Assembly (NCBI RefSeq): GCF_039994875.1
Contig: NZ_CP121196.1
Span: 2,914,001-2,978,000, forward strand
DNA length: 64,000 nt
Origin: Telmatobacter sp. DSM 110680
GTDB taxonomy: Bacteria; Acidobacteriota; Terriglobia; Terriglobales; Acidobacteriaceae
Direction of reading: 5' to 3'
The notes beneath the pieces were generated by a model. It saw only the letters and a list, made by a program, of their open reading frames with translations. It made no database searches and was not told the origin of the DNA. A program made the position numbers and the translations under genes. This document shows, one piece after another, positions 1 through 8,920 of this stretch (position 1 is the first letter of the stretch; each line of letters begins with the position of its first letter).

Positions 1-21
1 GAGTCAGATCTGAAGCCAAAG

Positions 22-51
22 AGAAAGCCCCGTCGTCGGACGGGGCTTTCT
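22..51. terminator. Strong hairpin, probable bidirectional terminator
   Basis: A perfect 13-bp inverted repeat (AGAAAGCCCCGTC / GACGGGGCTTTCT) with a 4-nt loop. The A-rich and T-rich outer ends could serve either direction. It lies just beyond the stop codon of the minus-strand aminotransferase, so it is well placed to end that transcript. Confidence 0.8.
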
Positions 52-69
52 GCGAAGTGGAAACTGCAT

Positions 70-1287
70 CTACGACATATGCGTGAACGGCATCTGTTCT
101 AGTCTGCCCGGCAGTTTAGGAGCAACCAGTCCCGCCGTGTTGCTAGCCATTACCTCGGTAAACGCTTTTCGGAAGGCCATCATCTCATCCGGCGTACCAA
201 CGGTGATGCGCACGCTGTTCGGCCATGCAGGCCAGATGCGGCCCACATACATGTCCTTCGAACCAAGCGCAGCCTGCACGCCCTTGCCCGGACGCTTCAC
301 ATCGAGCATGAAGCAGTTGCTCTCTGAAGGCGTTGTCGAGTATCCCTCACTCTTCAGCCATGCAATGGTCTGCATGCGAGTATCGGCAATGATCTTTTTG
401 CGTGTCGAAACGAGATCTGCATCGAGGAGGCTTGCTTTTGCCGCAGCCACCGCGGTTATCGGCAGCGAGTTCATGCCGCCAAACTGGCTGATCTTGGCCA
501 GGAGTTCCGGCTTGCCGATCGCAAAGCCCATGCGAATTCCCGCCATGCCGTACAGCTTGGAGAATGTGCGCAGAACGATGACGTTCTTGCCTTCCTTCAC
601 GAAGTTGATCGAGCGCGGAGCATCGCACAGGTGGATGTACGCCTCGTCGATCAGGATAATCGTGTCTTTAGGCGCGTTTGCCACGGCGTATTCGATATCG
701 CTGGGTGACGTGCAGGTGCCGGTCGGATTGTTTGGGTTGCAGATATAAATCACACCAGGATTCGACGAGGCTGCAAGCATCGCCTTGATGTCGTGCGATG
801 CAGCACCCTTCGGATCGGCAAGCGGCACCTTCATAATCGGCGCACCACTGACCTTGGCGGCCCACATCGGCGCTTCGTAGCCGGGATCGGCAACTACCAG
901 GGGCCGGTCCTTGCTGGTGAAGGCCAATACCGTGTAGTGCAGTGGCTCGCTTGAACCTGCAAACGGAATCACTGATTCAGGGCTCAGTCCTTCCTGCTTG
1001 GCGAATATCTCGGCAAGCTCTTCTTCGCCGTTGAAGAGATAGCGGCCGCCACGGGGAACGATGTTGATCATGGCACTACGCGCGGCTTCACATGGTCCCA
1101 TCGGATTCTCGTTGGCATCGATGTGAATGCCCTTATTGGGGTCGGCAAACTTGGGGCGCTCTGCATACGCGAGGTGCGCTTCGGTCAGGATTGGGAGGCT
1201 GGCCAGTGCGGAGGCTCCGGCGGCGAAGCGGAAGAAGTTGCGACGGGAAATTCCATTAGGAGCTAGAGGATCGACGGTCGGATACAT
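70..1287 (-). CDS. Tat-exported histidinol-phosphate aminotransferase-like PLP enzyme
   Basis: A class I/II, PLP-dependent aminotransferase related to histidinol-phosphate aminotransferase (HisC/Cobe-like fold). The N-terminus carries a twin-arginine signal (SRRNFFRFAAG at about residues 14-24) followed by a hydrophobic stretch and an A-Y-A cleavage-type site near residue 42, so the folded enzyme is predicted to be exported. Family landmarks are visible: ICNPNNPTG (substrate and cofactor loop), the DEAY strand and RTFSKLYGMAGIRMG, whose lysine is the expected Schiff-base residue. The start is ATG at 1287 with TAAGGAG upstream. Many acidobacterial and proteobacterial genomes carry such Tat-tagged aminotransferases, but the periplasmic substrate is unknown. 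It stands alone rather than in a histidine operon, so a role in histidine synthesis is unlikely. Confidence 0.88.
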   Translation of the reverse strand: MYPTVDPLAPNGISRRNFFRFAAGASALASLPILTEAHLAYAERPKFADPNKGIHIDANENPMGPCEAARSAMINIVPRGGRYLFNGEEELAEIFAKQEGLSPESVIPFAGSSEPLHYTVLAFTSKDRPLVVADPGYEAPMWAAKVSGAPIMKVPLADPKGAASHDIKAMLAASSNPGVIYICNPNNPTGTCTSPSDIEYAVANAPKDTIILIDEAYIHLCDAPRSINFVKEGKNVIVLRTFSKLYGMAGIRMGFAIGKPELLAKISQFGGMNSLPITAVAAAKASLLDADLVSTRKKIIADTRMQTIAWLKSEGYSTTPSESNCFMLDVKRPGKGVQAALGSKDMYVGRIWPAWPNSVRITVGTPDEMMAFRKAFTEVMASNTAGLVAPKLPGRLEQMPFTHMS

Positions 1288-1617
1288 CGGCAGGACTCCT
1301 TAGGTTGGAAATAGACGTGAACAGACAACTCGTCAGAAGCGGGGATAGAAAAGGCCGGAGATCAGAAAGATTGGGGAAGGGGAATCCCATATCCAAAGTT
1401 ATCGTTGCCGGGCGGCAAAAACAAGCGGGAAATGCGGATTCGTGGCACCGTGAACCAATTGCCCGAATTCAGCGAATTTTCTGCTAATCTGACTTTCAGC
1501 GTTGGGGACGCATCCGGTCCGCGGAAAGGGCTTTAAGCCCACCCGAAAAGTTCAACTTCAACCACCTTCTTTCAGCCCGAAACGCGGACGCCGGGCGCAA
1601 CGTTGAAAGGAGGCCGC
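1288..1617. other. Intergenic region between divergent genes
   Basis: About 330 bp separate the divergently transcribed aminotransferase and ankyrin genes, so both promoters must lie here. I see no convincing gene or clear promoter consensus. The ribosome binding site AAAGGAGG at 1606-1613 belongs to the ankyrin gene. Confidence 0.5.
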
Positions 1618-2832
1618 ATGTCCGCCGAATCCCCTCGTCCCCTTCCTGAGCATCCCAATCTCCGCTACTTGAAAGACCAGGCCAAAGCAATGCTGAAAGC
1701 CGGTCAGGCTGTATCTCTGGCAGAGGCGCAGCGGGAGATCGCCCGCCTCTATGGCTTCGCAAGCTGGGCAAAGCTGAAGTCCAAAGTCGAAGAGAAAAAC
1801 CTCGACAAAGCCGTAATTGATTTGAAGCAAGCCATCGATAGCAATGATCTCGAACGCGTCAAGCAACTCATCACGCAGAAACCTGCGCTGCATCGCGCTC
1901 CCATCGGATACAACAAGAACGGACCGCTCACCTGGGTCGCTGAATGCCGCGTGCCCTGGGAGCCGCCTTCGCGCACAAGGCTCGCCATGGCGCAGTGGAT
2001 GATCGACAACGGATCAGATGTGCATCAAGGCGGCGATGGACCACTCATGCGCGCAGCTCTCGTTGACTCTCGCGTTCCCATGATGGATCTTCTGGTCCGC
2101 AACGGCGCAGATGTAAATGCCGAGTGGAATGGCGACTTTCCGATCATTCTCGCGCCTTGCGAAACCCTTGAGCCGGCCTCCCTTCAATGGCTTTTGGATC
2201 ACGGCGCCAATCCTGAATGTGCCAGAGCTGGCAGAAAACATCCCGATTCTGCGTTGGATTACGTAATAGGCACCTACTCCCGCTCTAAGAATTTGGCGCA
2301 GTGCATCGACATCCTGCTCAAAGCTGGTTGCTCAACTAGAAGAAACCTTCCGGCGGTTTTGGAAATCCTGAGAGGCCGCACCGACAGGCTTGGCGAACTT
2401 CTCGAAGCTGATTCTGCTCTTGCAAACAAACGATTTGAGGAACTCGATTTTGGCAACTCTGGATCTCGGCGTCTGACACTTCGGGGAGGAACGTTATTGC
2501 ATGTCGCTGCCGAGTATGGAAATGTCGAAGCCATGAAGTTGCTCCTGGAACGGGGTGCGAAAGTTAATGCGCGCGCTGAACTTGACGAATCCGGTGTGGG
2601 CGGTCAGACGGCGATCTTCCACGCAGCCTCGCAGTTCTCCGATTTCGGGCTACCCGTTGTGGAATTCCTGGTGAATCATGGTGCGGATTTGTCGGTTTCG
2701 GCCCGGCTCCCGGGGCACTACGAGCGGCCGGAGGAGATCGTGGAATGCACCCCGCTCGAATATGCGCAACTCTTCCCCGGGGAGGAAAATAAGACTGTTG
2801 CGTTCCTTCGAAGGGCGCAGCTCGCCCGCTAG
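1618..2832 (+). CDS. Ankyrin-repeat protein
   Basis: A 404-residue protein. The ATG at 1618 is preferred over a TTG 15 bp upstream because AAAGGAGG lies 4 bp before it. The N-terminal part (residues 10-60: HPNLRYLKDQAKAMLKAG, then ...LYGFASWAKLKSKVEE) matches the short leader common in acidobacterial ankyrin proteins. Ankyrin-type repeats follow, with recognisable helices such as MMDLLVRNGADVNA, LQWLLDHGANPE, GGTLLHVAAEYGNVEAMKLLLERGAKVNARA and VVEFLVNHGADLS. No signal peptide or membrane segment is evident, so a cytoplasmic protein-interaction role is likely. Partners cannot be named. Monocistronic. Confidence 0.88.
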   Translation: MSAESPRPLPEHPNLRYLKDQAKAMLKAGQAVSLAEAQREIARLYGFASWAKLKSKVEEKNLDKAVIDLKQAIDSNDLERVKQLITQKPALHRAPIGYNKNGPLTWVAECRVPWEPPSRTRLAMAQWMIDNGSDVHQGGDGPLMRAALVDSRVPMMDLLVRNGADVNAEWNGDFPIILAPCETLEPASLQWLLDHGANPECARAGRKHPDSALDYVIGTYSRSKNLAQCIDILLKAGCSTRRNLPAVLEILRGRTDRLGELLEADSALANKRFEELDFGNSGSRRLTLRGGTLLHVAAEYGNVEAMKLLLERGAKVNARAELDESGVGGQTAIFHAASQFSDFGLPVVEFLVNHGADLSVSARLPGHYERPEEIVECTPLEYAQLFPGEENKTVAFLRRAQLAR

Positions 2833-3065
2833 GGCTCAAGGTCATACATTCGCAGGTGTTGTGCGAATGGTTGGCTGTGGTAGACTCCGACCCGGAAAAC
2901 GTATCCCCTAAAGATGGCTCGAATTTTCAGCTGGCTTCGGCGCTCGGCCAATCCGAGGCAGGAATATCTCTCTGAAGGCTTGACAACCTATGGAGTAAAC
3001 CCATTTACTTATGGGCGAACGTCCATGCCAACTCCGGATGTATTCACCCGATTGCAGGTGACTCA

Positions 3066-4859
3066 ATGCTCGCTTCACTTCCAGGTCTAACCACCGTTGG
3101 AATGCCACAATCGCCCGCGGCATTGCTTGCGCTTGCCGCGCCCTCTCTGGCACATCTGAGCTTCCTCGATGTCGCCATCATTGCGATTTATTTCGTAATG
3201 GTGATCTGGATCGGCTTCTATCTCAAAGGGCAGGCCAATACCAGCGAAGAATTTTTCATGGCCGGCCGAGAGATGACTGCATGGATCGCCGGGCTGAGTT
3301 TTGTATCGGCCAACCTCGGTTCACTGGAATTGATGGGCTGGGCGGGATCTGCATATCAGTACGGCATTCTTGCGGCGCACTGGTACTGGGTAGGCGCCAT
3401 TCCTGCAATGCTTTTCCTCGGCATGGTGATGATGCCGTTCTACTACGTGTGCAAGACGCACTCGGTGCCGGGCTATTTGAAGCTGCGCTACGGTCGGGGC
3501 TCAAGTACAGTAGCCGCGGTCTCATTCGCTTTCATGACGGTGTTGATGAGCGGCGTGAACATGTTTGCCATGGCCGAAGTGATGAAGATCGTTCTTGGCT
3601 GGGATCTGAACTTCTCTATCATCGTCAGTTCACTTGCCGTTGCCGCCTACGTCGCGCTCGGTGGCCTGCGCTCGGCCATCTTCAATGAAGTACTGCAATT
3701 TGTGCTCATCTGGGGCGGCGCGCTGCTGGTGCCGATTCTCGGGCTGGTCCAGACCGGTGGCTGGTCCGGCTTCAAGGCACGGCTTGCGCACAACATCGCG
3801 ACCGGCGTCACTCCCGCTGGAGACTATACTCACATGTGGCGCAGCATGGGGCACTTTGCCGACAACCCCATGGGCATCCATTGGACCGGCATCGTCTTCG
3901 GTCTCGGATTTGCAATTAGTTTCGGCTACTGGACCACAGACTTCCTTGTTGTTCAGCGTGTTCTCGCCGCCAACTCCTTGCGATCCGCGCGTCTGGCGCC
4001 CGTCATCGGCTCCTTCTTCAAAATGGCGGTCCCCTTCATCGTTATCCTTCCCGGCCTTCTCGGACTGGTCGTCCTCACCAACGGCGACGGCAGCCTAATG
4101 CACCTGGTGGGCGAAAACGTGGTCGCCGCGCACCCCGGCGCCGGCCTGCACAGCTATAACGAAGTTCTCCCGCTGATGATGGTGAAATACCTGGGACCGG
4201 GTTTGCTCGGCATGGGTATCACCGCACTCATCGCCGGGTTTATGAGCGGCATGGCGGGCAACGTGAGCGCCTTCACCGCTATCTTTACCTACGACATCTA
4301 CCAGCCGCACATCGTCAAGCATGCCCGCGATGAGCACTATGTTCTTGTCGGACGCGTTGTGACCATTGTCGGCGTGGTGATCTCCATCGGCGCTGCGTAC
4401 CTGGTCATGAATGCCGCCGGAATCATGGATTACGTTCAGGCGCTGTTTAGTTTTTTCATCTCGCCATTGCTCGGGGTCGTGCTGCTCGGCATGTTCTGGA
4501 AGCGCGCCACGAAGGCTGGCGGATTCTGGGGCCTGCTGATGGGCACTTCCACCTCCATCGGCTTATGGGCATGGGTCTACTTCAACCCCGCGGCGCTTAA
4601 GTACGTAGCCCTCTCGCCGGATGCCAAAAATATGGCTGAAAACATGTATCGCGCCCTCTGGTCCGTCACCACGGCGGTTGCTGTCAATGTCATCGTCAGC
4701 TTGTTTACGGAACCCAGGCCCCTTTCCGAGCTGGCGGGTGTGGTCTACGGCGCAACGCCACTGCCAACCGAAGAGCCTGTCCCCATTTACAAGAACGAAT
4801 GGTTCTGGACAGTGGTTGCCATCGTCATCTTTTTGGGTCTCAACATCTACTTCTGGTAA
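3066..4859 (+). CDS. Sodium:solute symporter, SSS/SGLT family
   Basis: A 597-residue integral membrane protein with about 13-14 hydrophobic segments beginning at residue 35 (FLDVAIIAIYFVMVIWIGFYL). SSS-family features include the EEFFMAGREMTAWIAGLSFVSANLGSLE region of TM1-TM2, typical of the SGLT-like sugar branch, and GLRSAIFNEVLQFVLIW in the middle. It probably imports a sugar or related solute with Na+. It heads a four-gene cluster (transporter, 2-TM miniprotein, isomerase, M24-like protein), which supports a carbohydrate substrate. The start ATG has a modest AGGTG upstream; a second ATG 13 codons later is possible. The exact substrate cannot be read from the sequence. Confidence 0.88.
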   Translation: MLASLPGLTTVGMPQSPAALLALAAPSLAHLSFLDVAIIAIYFVMVIWIGFYLKGQANTSEEFFMAGREMTAWIAGLSFVSANLGSLELMGWAGSAYQYGILAAHWYWVGAIPAMLFLGMVMMPFYYVCKTHSVPGYLKLRYGRGSSTVAAVSFAFMTVLMSGVNMFAMAEVMKIVLGWDLNFSIIVSSLAVAAYVALGGLRSAIFNEVLQFVLIWGGALLVPILGLVQTGGWSGFKARLAHNIATGVTPAGDYTHMWRSMGHFADNPMGIHWTGIVFGLGFAISFGYWTTDFLVVQRVLAANSLRSARLAPVIGSFFKMAVPFIVILPGLLGLVVLTNGDGSLMHLVGENVVAAHPGAGLHSYNEVLPLMMVKYLGPGLLGMGITALIAGFMSGMAGNVSAFTAIFTYDIYQPHIVKHARDEHYVLVGRVVTIVGVVISIGAAYLVMNAAGIMDYVQALFSFFISPLLGVVLLGMFWKRATKAGGFWGLLMGTSTSIGLWAWVYFNPAALKYVALSPDAKNMAENMYRALWSVTTAVAVNVIVSLFTEPRPLSELAGVVYGATPLPTEEPVPIYKNEWFWTVVAIVIFLGLNIYFW

Positions 4860-4868
4860 GGAGCGCTC

Positions 4869-5075
4869 ATGCATTCGTCAGGAATTTCCATCTGGTTTTT
4901 CATCGGCGTCCTGCTTACCACTTACGGCGTCATGATTTTTGGTTACGGCCTTTACGAACTCACACTGCCGCAAATGGCCGTTGCCAACTACCATGCTTCG
5001 GTATGGTGGGGAGCGCTGCTGCTCGCGGCAGGCCTCTTTTATGGCATCCGCTTCCGCCCCGGCCGCGCCACGTAA
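4869..5075 (+). CDS. Small two-TM membrane protein downstream of the SSS transporter
   Basis: A 68-residue protein with two hydrophobic helices (residues about 7-28 and 44-60) and a basic C-terminus (RFRPGRAT). It starts 9 bp after the symporter stop codon, with TAAGGAG as ribosome binding site overlapping that stop, so it is almost certainly co-translated with the transporter. Its size and position suggest an accessory subunit or stabiliser of the symporter. I do not recognise a named family. Confidence 0.75.
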   Translation: MHSSGISIWFFIGVLLTTYGVMIFGYGLYELTLPQMAVANYHASVWWGALLLAAGLFYGIRFRPGRAT

Positions 5076-5128
5076 GAAGTTTCAATTTGAGATGGAGCTA
5101 CGATTTTCCAAGTTAAGGAGCAGCAATC

Positions 5129-6553
5129 ATGGCAGCAGAAAGAAAAATGACATTTGGAGTCATTGTTGGAAACCGGGGCTTCTTCCCCGATCATCTGGCC
5201 AAGACTGGACGCGAAGAAATTATCTCAGTGCTTGAGGCAGCGGGCGCACGCGCGATCGTTCTGGGGCCCGAACAATCAAAATATGGCGCAGTGGAAACCT
5301 ACACCGAGGCGCAGCATTGCGCAGAGTTGTTCAAGAAGCACGCTGAAGAGATAGACGGCATCATATTAACGCTGCCAAATTTCGGCGAGGAACGCGGTAT
5401 TGTCGATGCGATTCGCCTCTCGGGTCTCAAAGTTCCGGTGCTGGTGCAGGCCACGCCCGATCGCTCCGAAGCCATGACCATCGCGACCCGTCGCGACAGC
5501 TTTTGCGGCAAGATGTCGGCCTGCAACAACATGATGCAATACGGCATCAACTACTCACTGACCACGCTGCACACCGAAGCGTTGACATCGGCGGAGTTCA
5601 AGGCCGACCTTGAGTGGTTCTCGGCAGTCTGCCGCATTGTGAAGGGCCTCAAGAATCTTCGCATCGGCGCTATCGGCGCGCGGCCCACGGCATTCAACAC
5701 GGTCCGCTACTCCGAGCGCATCTTTGAAACCAACGGCATCACCATTGAGACCATCGATCTTTCGGAGATCTTCGGCCGCATCAATCGGATGAAGGACAAC
5801 GATGATGCCGCGCAAGGCAAGCTCGCTGCGATCAAGAAATATGTGACGACATCCGGTATTCCGGACGAAGCATTGATGAAGATGGCGAAGCTAGGCGCGG
5901 TGATCGACGGATGGATGTTGCAGTCGCACATCACCATCAGCGCCGTGCAATGCTGGACATCGATGGAAGAGTTTTTCGGCGTCGTCCCATGCACCATCAT
6001 GAGCATGATGTCCAACGATCTGATTCCGTCTGCATGTGAAGTTGACGTGCCGGGTACGCTGAGCATGTACATGATGGCACTCGCCTCGGGCACACCGTCT
6101 GCGCTACTTGACTGGAACAATAACTACGGCAGTCATCCCGACAAGTGCGTCTGTTTCCACTGCTCCAACCTGCCCAAACACTTCTTCAAAGATGTGAAGA
6201 TGGACTACCAGGAAATCATCGCCGGGACGGTTGGAAAACTGAATACCTTTGGCACCTGCGTTGGCCGCGTGAAGGCGGGCGCGATGAGCTTCGCGCGCTA
6301 CTCCACCGATGATCGCCGCGGAATCGTTCGCGGATACACCGGTGCTGGTCGATTTACTGACGATCCGCTTGAAACCTTCGGCGGCGCGGGTGTGGCCGAG
6401 ATTCCGCAACTGCAAAAGCTGTTGAAGTACATCTGCCGCGAAGGCTTCGAGCATCACGTAGCTGCCAACTTCAGCGATGTGTCGAAGTCCGTGCACGAGG
6501 CCGCTCGTTACCTGGGATGGGAAAGCCACTATCACCCTAACCTTGAGGACTGA
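5129..6553 (+). CDS. L-fucose/L-arabinose isomerase family protein
   Basis: A 474-residue protein of the COG2407 type (fucose/arabinose isomerase superfamily, N-terminal alpha/beta domain plus C-terminal beta domain). Visible features are the N-terminal strand TFGVIVGNRGFFPDHL, the GIILTLPNFGEERG strand-loop, and a central SFCGKMSACNNMMQYGI segment. The C-terminal HCSNLPKHFF and GRVKAGAMSFARYSTDD segments fit that superfamily. The expected reaction is a metal-dependent aldose-ketose isomerisation. The start is ATG at 5129 with AAGGAG a few bases upstream. It follows the transporter pair and precedes an M24-like protein, which supports a sugar-catabolic module. The real sugar is unknown, since this branch is only distantly related to characterised FucI or AraA. 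Confidence 0.8.
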   Translation: MAAERKMTFGVIVGNRGFFPDHLAKTGREEIISVLEAAGARAIVLGPEQSKYGAVETYTEAQHCAELFKKHAEEIDGIILTLPNFGEERGIVDAIRLSGLKVPVLVQATPDRSEAMTIATRRDSFCGKMSACNNMMQYGINYSLTTLHTEALTSAEFKADLEWFSAVCRIVKGLKNLRIGAIGARPTAFNTVRYSERIFETNGITIETIDLSEIFGRINRMKDNDDAAQGKLAAIKKYVTTSGIPDEALMKMAKLGAVIDGWMLQSHITISAVQCWTSMEEFFGVVPCTIMSMMSNDLIPSACEVDVPGTLSMYMMALASGTPSALLDWNNNYGSHPDKCVCFHCSNLPKHFFKDVKMDYQEIIAGTVGKLNTFGTCVGRVKAGAMSFARYSTDDRRGIVRGYTGAGRFTDDPLETFGGAGVAEIPQLQKLLKYICREGFEHHVAANFSDVSKSVHEAARYLGWESHYHPNLED

Positions 6554-6621
6554 TTCATTTGCGATACGAATGCGGGCGTTGACTCTCGTGTCGACGCCCG
6601 CTGTTGTTTGAGGAGATTGTT

Positions 6622-7791
6622 ATGGAGACAGCAATCATGACCAAGCGGATCAATAAGAGCCTGGTGATTAACGGAACCACGATCGTAACCGAAGCAGATT
6701 GGAACGAAGAACTGAACGCCAAGCACGAGAGACTCGTTGCATGGCTCGGCGAAAACAAATTCGGCGGCGTTCTGATCAGGCGTAATGAAAATGTAGCGTG
6801 GCTGACCGGCGGGGCAGTAGAACTTCGCGTTCTCACCCCCTGCGAGACGGGCGTTGCGTCGTTGCTGGTTACCGCCGAAGGAAAGCGCTACTACTTTACG
6901 ACCGAGAACGAGGCTCCGCGTTTGCACGATGAGGAATTTGGCTCGCTCGATTTTGAGGCGGTGCTGTTTCCCTGGTACGCCGACAACACGGCTACTGTGG
7001 CCGCGGAGCTGGCCGGTGGCCCGCTCGGATCGGACACTCCATCATCGGGCACAACTCCAGTTAACCTGTTCCCGCTGCGAGCGTCGCTAAGCCAGACCGA
7101 AATCGCGCGTTATCGCTGGCTAGGGACAGAAACCGCGGCCGCTACAGTCGAGTCGCTGCACGAGGTGGAACCCGGCCTCAGCGAATACGATCTCGAAGCA
7201 CTGACTGCAGCCAACTTGTTACGTCGCGGCATTCTCCCGTCGGTCTATCTTTTTGCGGTGGATGATCGGATCTATAAGTACAAACACGCAGTAGCGCGTG
7301 GCGCACGGCTGAAGAAGTACGGGATGCTGAATCTCTGTTCGCGCAAGTGGGGACTCGCCATTTCGATCACGCGTTTTATCCACTTCGGAGATGTGCCGGC
7401 CGAACTGATTGCGAGATTCAAGTCCGCCGCGCAGGTCAACGCCGCGCTGCTCGACGCCACCCGCGTCGGTGCGACCTCAGCTGAGTTATTTCGAGTGGCT
7501 CAGGCTGCGTACTCGGCGGAAGGTTTCCCCGGCGAGGAGAAGTTCCATCACCAAGGTGGACCAACTGGGTATGGAGAACGTGAGTGGGTCGCGACTCCTG
7601 AGGGTAAGGAGTCCGTTGTTAACAACCAGGCATTTGCATGGAACCCCAGCATCCGCGGAGGGAAGGCGGAAGATACGGTGATCCTGCGCGATCGCAAGAT
7701 TGAATGGCTAACAGCCACGCGCGAGTTACCGGTTATCAATGCAGAGATAAATGGAAAGATCTATCCCGCTGCCGGTGTGTTGGTGAAATAA
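6622..7791 (+). CDS. M24 (creatinase/Xaa-Pro peptidase fold) protein, apparently lacking metal ligands
   Basis: A 389-residue protein with a creatinase-like N-terminal half (RLVAWLGENKFGGVLIRRNENVAWLTGG) and a pita-bread-fold C-terminal half (SEYDLEALTAANLLRRG...). In catalytic M24 peptidases, two Asp, one His and two Glu bind metals. Here the equivalent of the first Asp-containing strand reads NLCSRKWGLAISITRFIHFG and I cannot see the D...D pair, although HHQGGPTGYGEREW remains. It is therefore probably not a metallopeptidase; metal-free creatinase-type hydrolases are an alternative. The start at 6622 is chosen over an upstream TTG because GAGGAG sits 7 bp before it. It lies 68 bp after the isomerase and is probably in the same operon. 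Confidence 0.7.
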   Translation: METAIMTKRINKSLVINGTTIVTEADWNEELNAKHERLVAWLGENKFGGVLIRRNENVAWLTGGAVELRVLTPCETGVASLLVTAEGKRYYFTTENEAPRLHDEEFGSLDFEAVLFPWYADNTATVAAELAGGPLGSDTPSSGTTPVNLFPLRASLSQTEIARYRWLGTETAAATVESLHEVEPGLSEYDLEALTAANLLRRGILPSVYLFAVDDRIYKYKHAVARGARLKKYGMLNLCSRKWGLAISITRFIHFGDVPAELIARFKSAAQVNAALLDATRVGATSAELFRVAQAAYSAEGFPGEEKFHHQGGPTGYGEREWVATPEGKESVVNNQAFAWNPSIRGGKAEDTVILRDRKIEWLTATRELPVINAEINGKIYPAAGVLVK

Positions 7792-7814
7792 GGTTGCGAT
7801 AAGCAAACTGAAAA

Positions 7815-7839
7815 GCCGTCAGAGCAGTGCTCTGGCGGC
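7815..7839. terminator. Hairpin terminator between convergent genes
   Basis: An 11-bp stem with one G-T pair (GCCGTCAGAGC / GCTCTGGCGGC) and a 3-nt loop, followed by TCTAAAATTTCT. It lies between the plus-strand M24-like gene and the minus-strand ctaA and could terminate both. Confidence 0.75.
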
Positions 7840-7867
7840 TCTAAAATTTCTATCCACAATATAGACT

Positions 7868-8836
7868 CTATTTTCTGTTCGCTGGGTCTACCGGTTGCAG
7901 CGTCAACCGCGCCGTGAGCACGACCAGCGCTGCCCAAAGCACATCCGCTCCCAGCAGGTGGGCGATCTGCAACCACACCGGCGCCAGCATAACGACATCG
8001 AGGACTCCAAGAACATACTGCGCTGCCAGAAGAACCAGTACGAGCGCTGACAGTCCGCGATTATCCCACTCCGTAGTGCGTTGTGCCGCGCGTACCAGAA
8101 TCCAGATCAGAAAAATGCTTGCGAGAAACGCGATCGTCGGATGCGTCCATCGCCAGCGCACCAGCCAGCCGCTCGTTGCTGAAAAGTCCTGTGCCAACGC
8201 GGAGCCAAGCGATGTGGCCGGGAACAGTGTGTCGCCGAGCGCAGCCAGCGAACCGGTGACCCCGACGATCATGACGACAACGATGCCTACGGATGCGCCT
8301 AGCGGCGCCACCAGCCGAATCGTGCTTCCGAGATATCCCTTTGTGCGACTGAGTAAGTGCGCTGTCAGCGTGAGGGCCGCCAGCAGAAGTAGCGTGTTAG
8401 TCAGATGAAGAGCAAGATACCAGGGCCGCAGCGGCGATTGGCTCATCGCGGTCAGCCCCAGTTTGACGAGCAGCGCGCCGAGAATTGCTTCCACGAGCGT
8501 AAATGTTACGGACGCTATTGCTGCCGCGCGAGCCAGATGTCCGCGCATCGTTCCCGCGAAGGTCCAAATCAGCAAGCCGACAGCAGAGAAGAAAGACAGT
8601 CCGCTGGTAATGCGATGTGTGAACTCGATCATGGTGTTCACACTCGCCGAGTGCTGTAAGACCGTCCCATTGCACAGCGGCCAGTGATTGCCGCAGCCTG
8701 CTCCAGCGCCAGTCGCGCGCACCAGCGAACCCCATAGAATAACGGCGATAAAATACGCCAGGACTCCCCAGGCAAAGCGGCGCAGGGCTGGCGAGGGCAC
8801 GCGCTTTAGGTCCAGTTGAGTTGCTACCGAATGCAT
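7868..8836 (-). CDS. ctaA: Heme A synthase (COX15/CtaA family)
   Basis: A 322-residue polytopic membrane protein with about eight hydrophobic segments. It oxidises the C8 methyl of heme O to give heme A for the aa3-type cytochrome oxidase. Family landmarks are the first-loop segment GSLVRATGAGAGCGNHWPLCNG with its cysteines, and likely heme-ligand histidines in HRITSGLSFF, ALHLTNTLLLL, RWTHPTIAF and QIAHLLGADVLW. The ATG at 8836 is preferred to a TTG 13 codons upstream because CGGAG lies just before it. No ctaB or oxidase genes are beside it here. Confidence 0.9.
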   Translation of the reverse strand: MHSVATQLDLKRVPSPALRRFAWGVLAYFIAVILWGSLVRATGAGAGCGNHWPLCNGTVLQHSASVNTMIEFTHRITSGLSFFSAVGLLIWTFAGTMRGHLARAAAIASVTFTLVEAILGALLVKLGLTAMSQSPLRPWYLALHLTNTLLLLAALTLTAHLLSRTKGYLGSTIRLVAPLGASVGIVVVMIVGVTGSLAALGDTLFPATSLGSALAQDFSATSGWLVRWRWTHPTIAFLASIFLIWILVRAAQRTTEWDNRGLSALVLVLLAAQYVLGVLDVVMLAPVWLQIAHLLGADVLWAALVVLTARLTLQPVDPANRK

Positions 8837-8920
8837 GACTGAGAACTCCGATGCGAACCCTCTAGTGTAGAACAAAGGCGGACGCTCGGCGTAACTGCTG
8901 TGTGCGTGCCTCCGCCTTGG

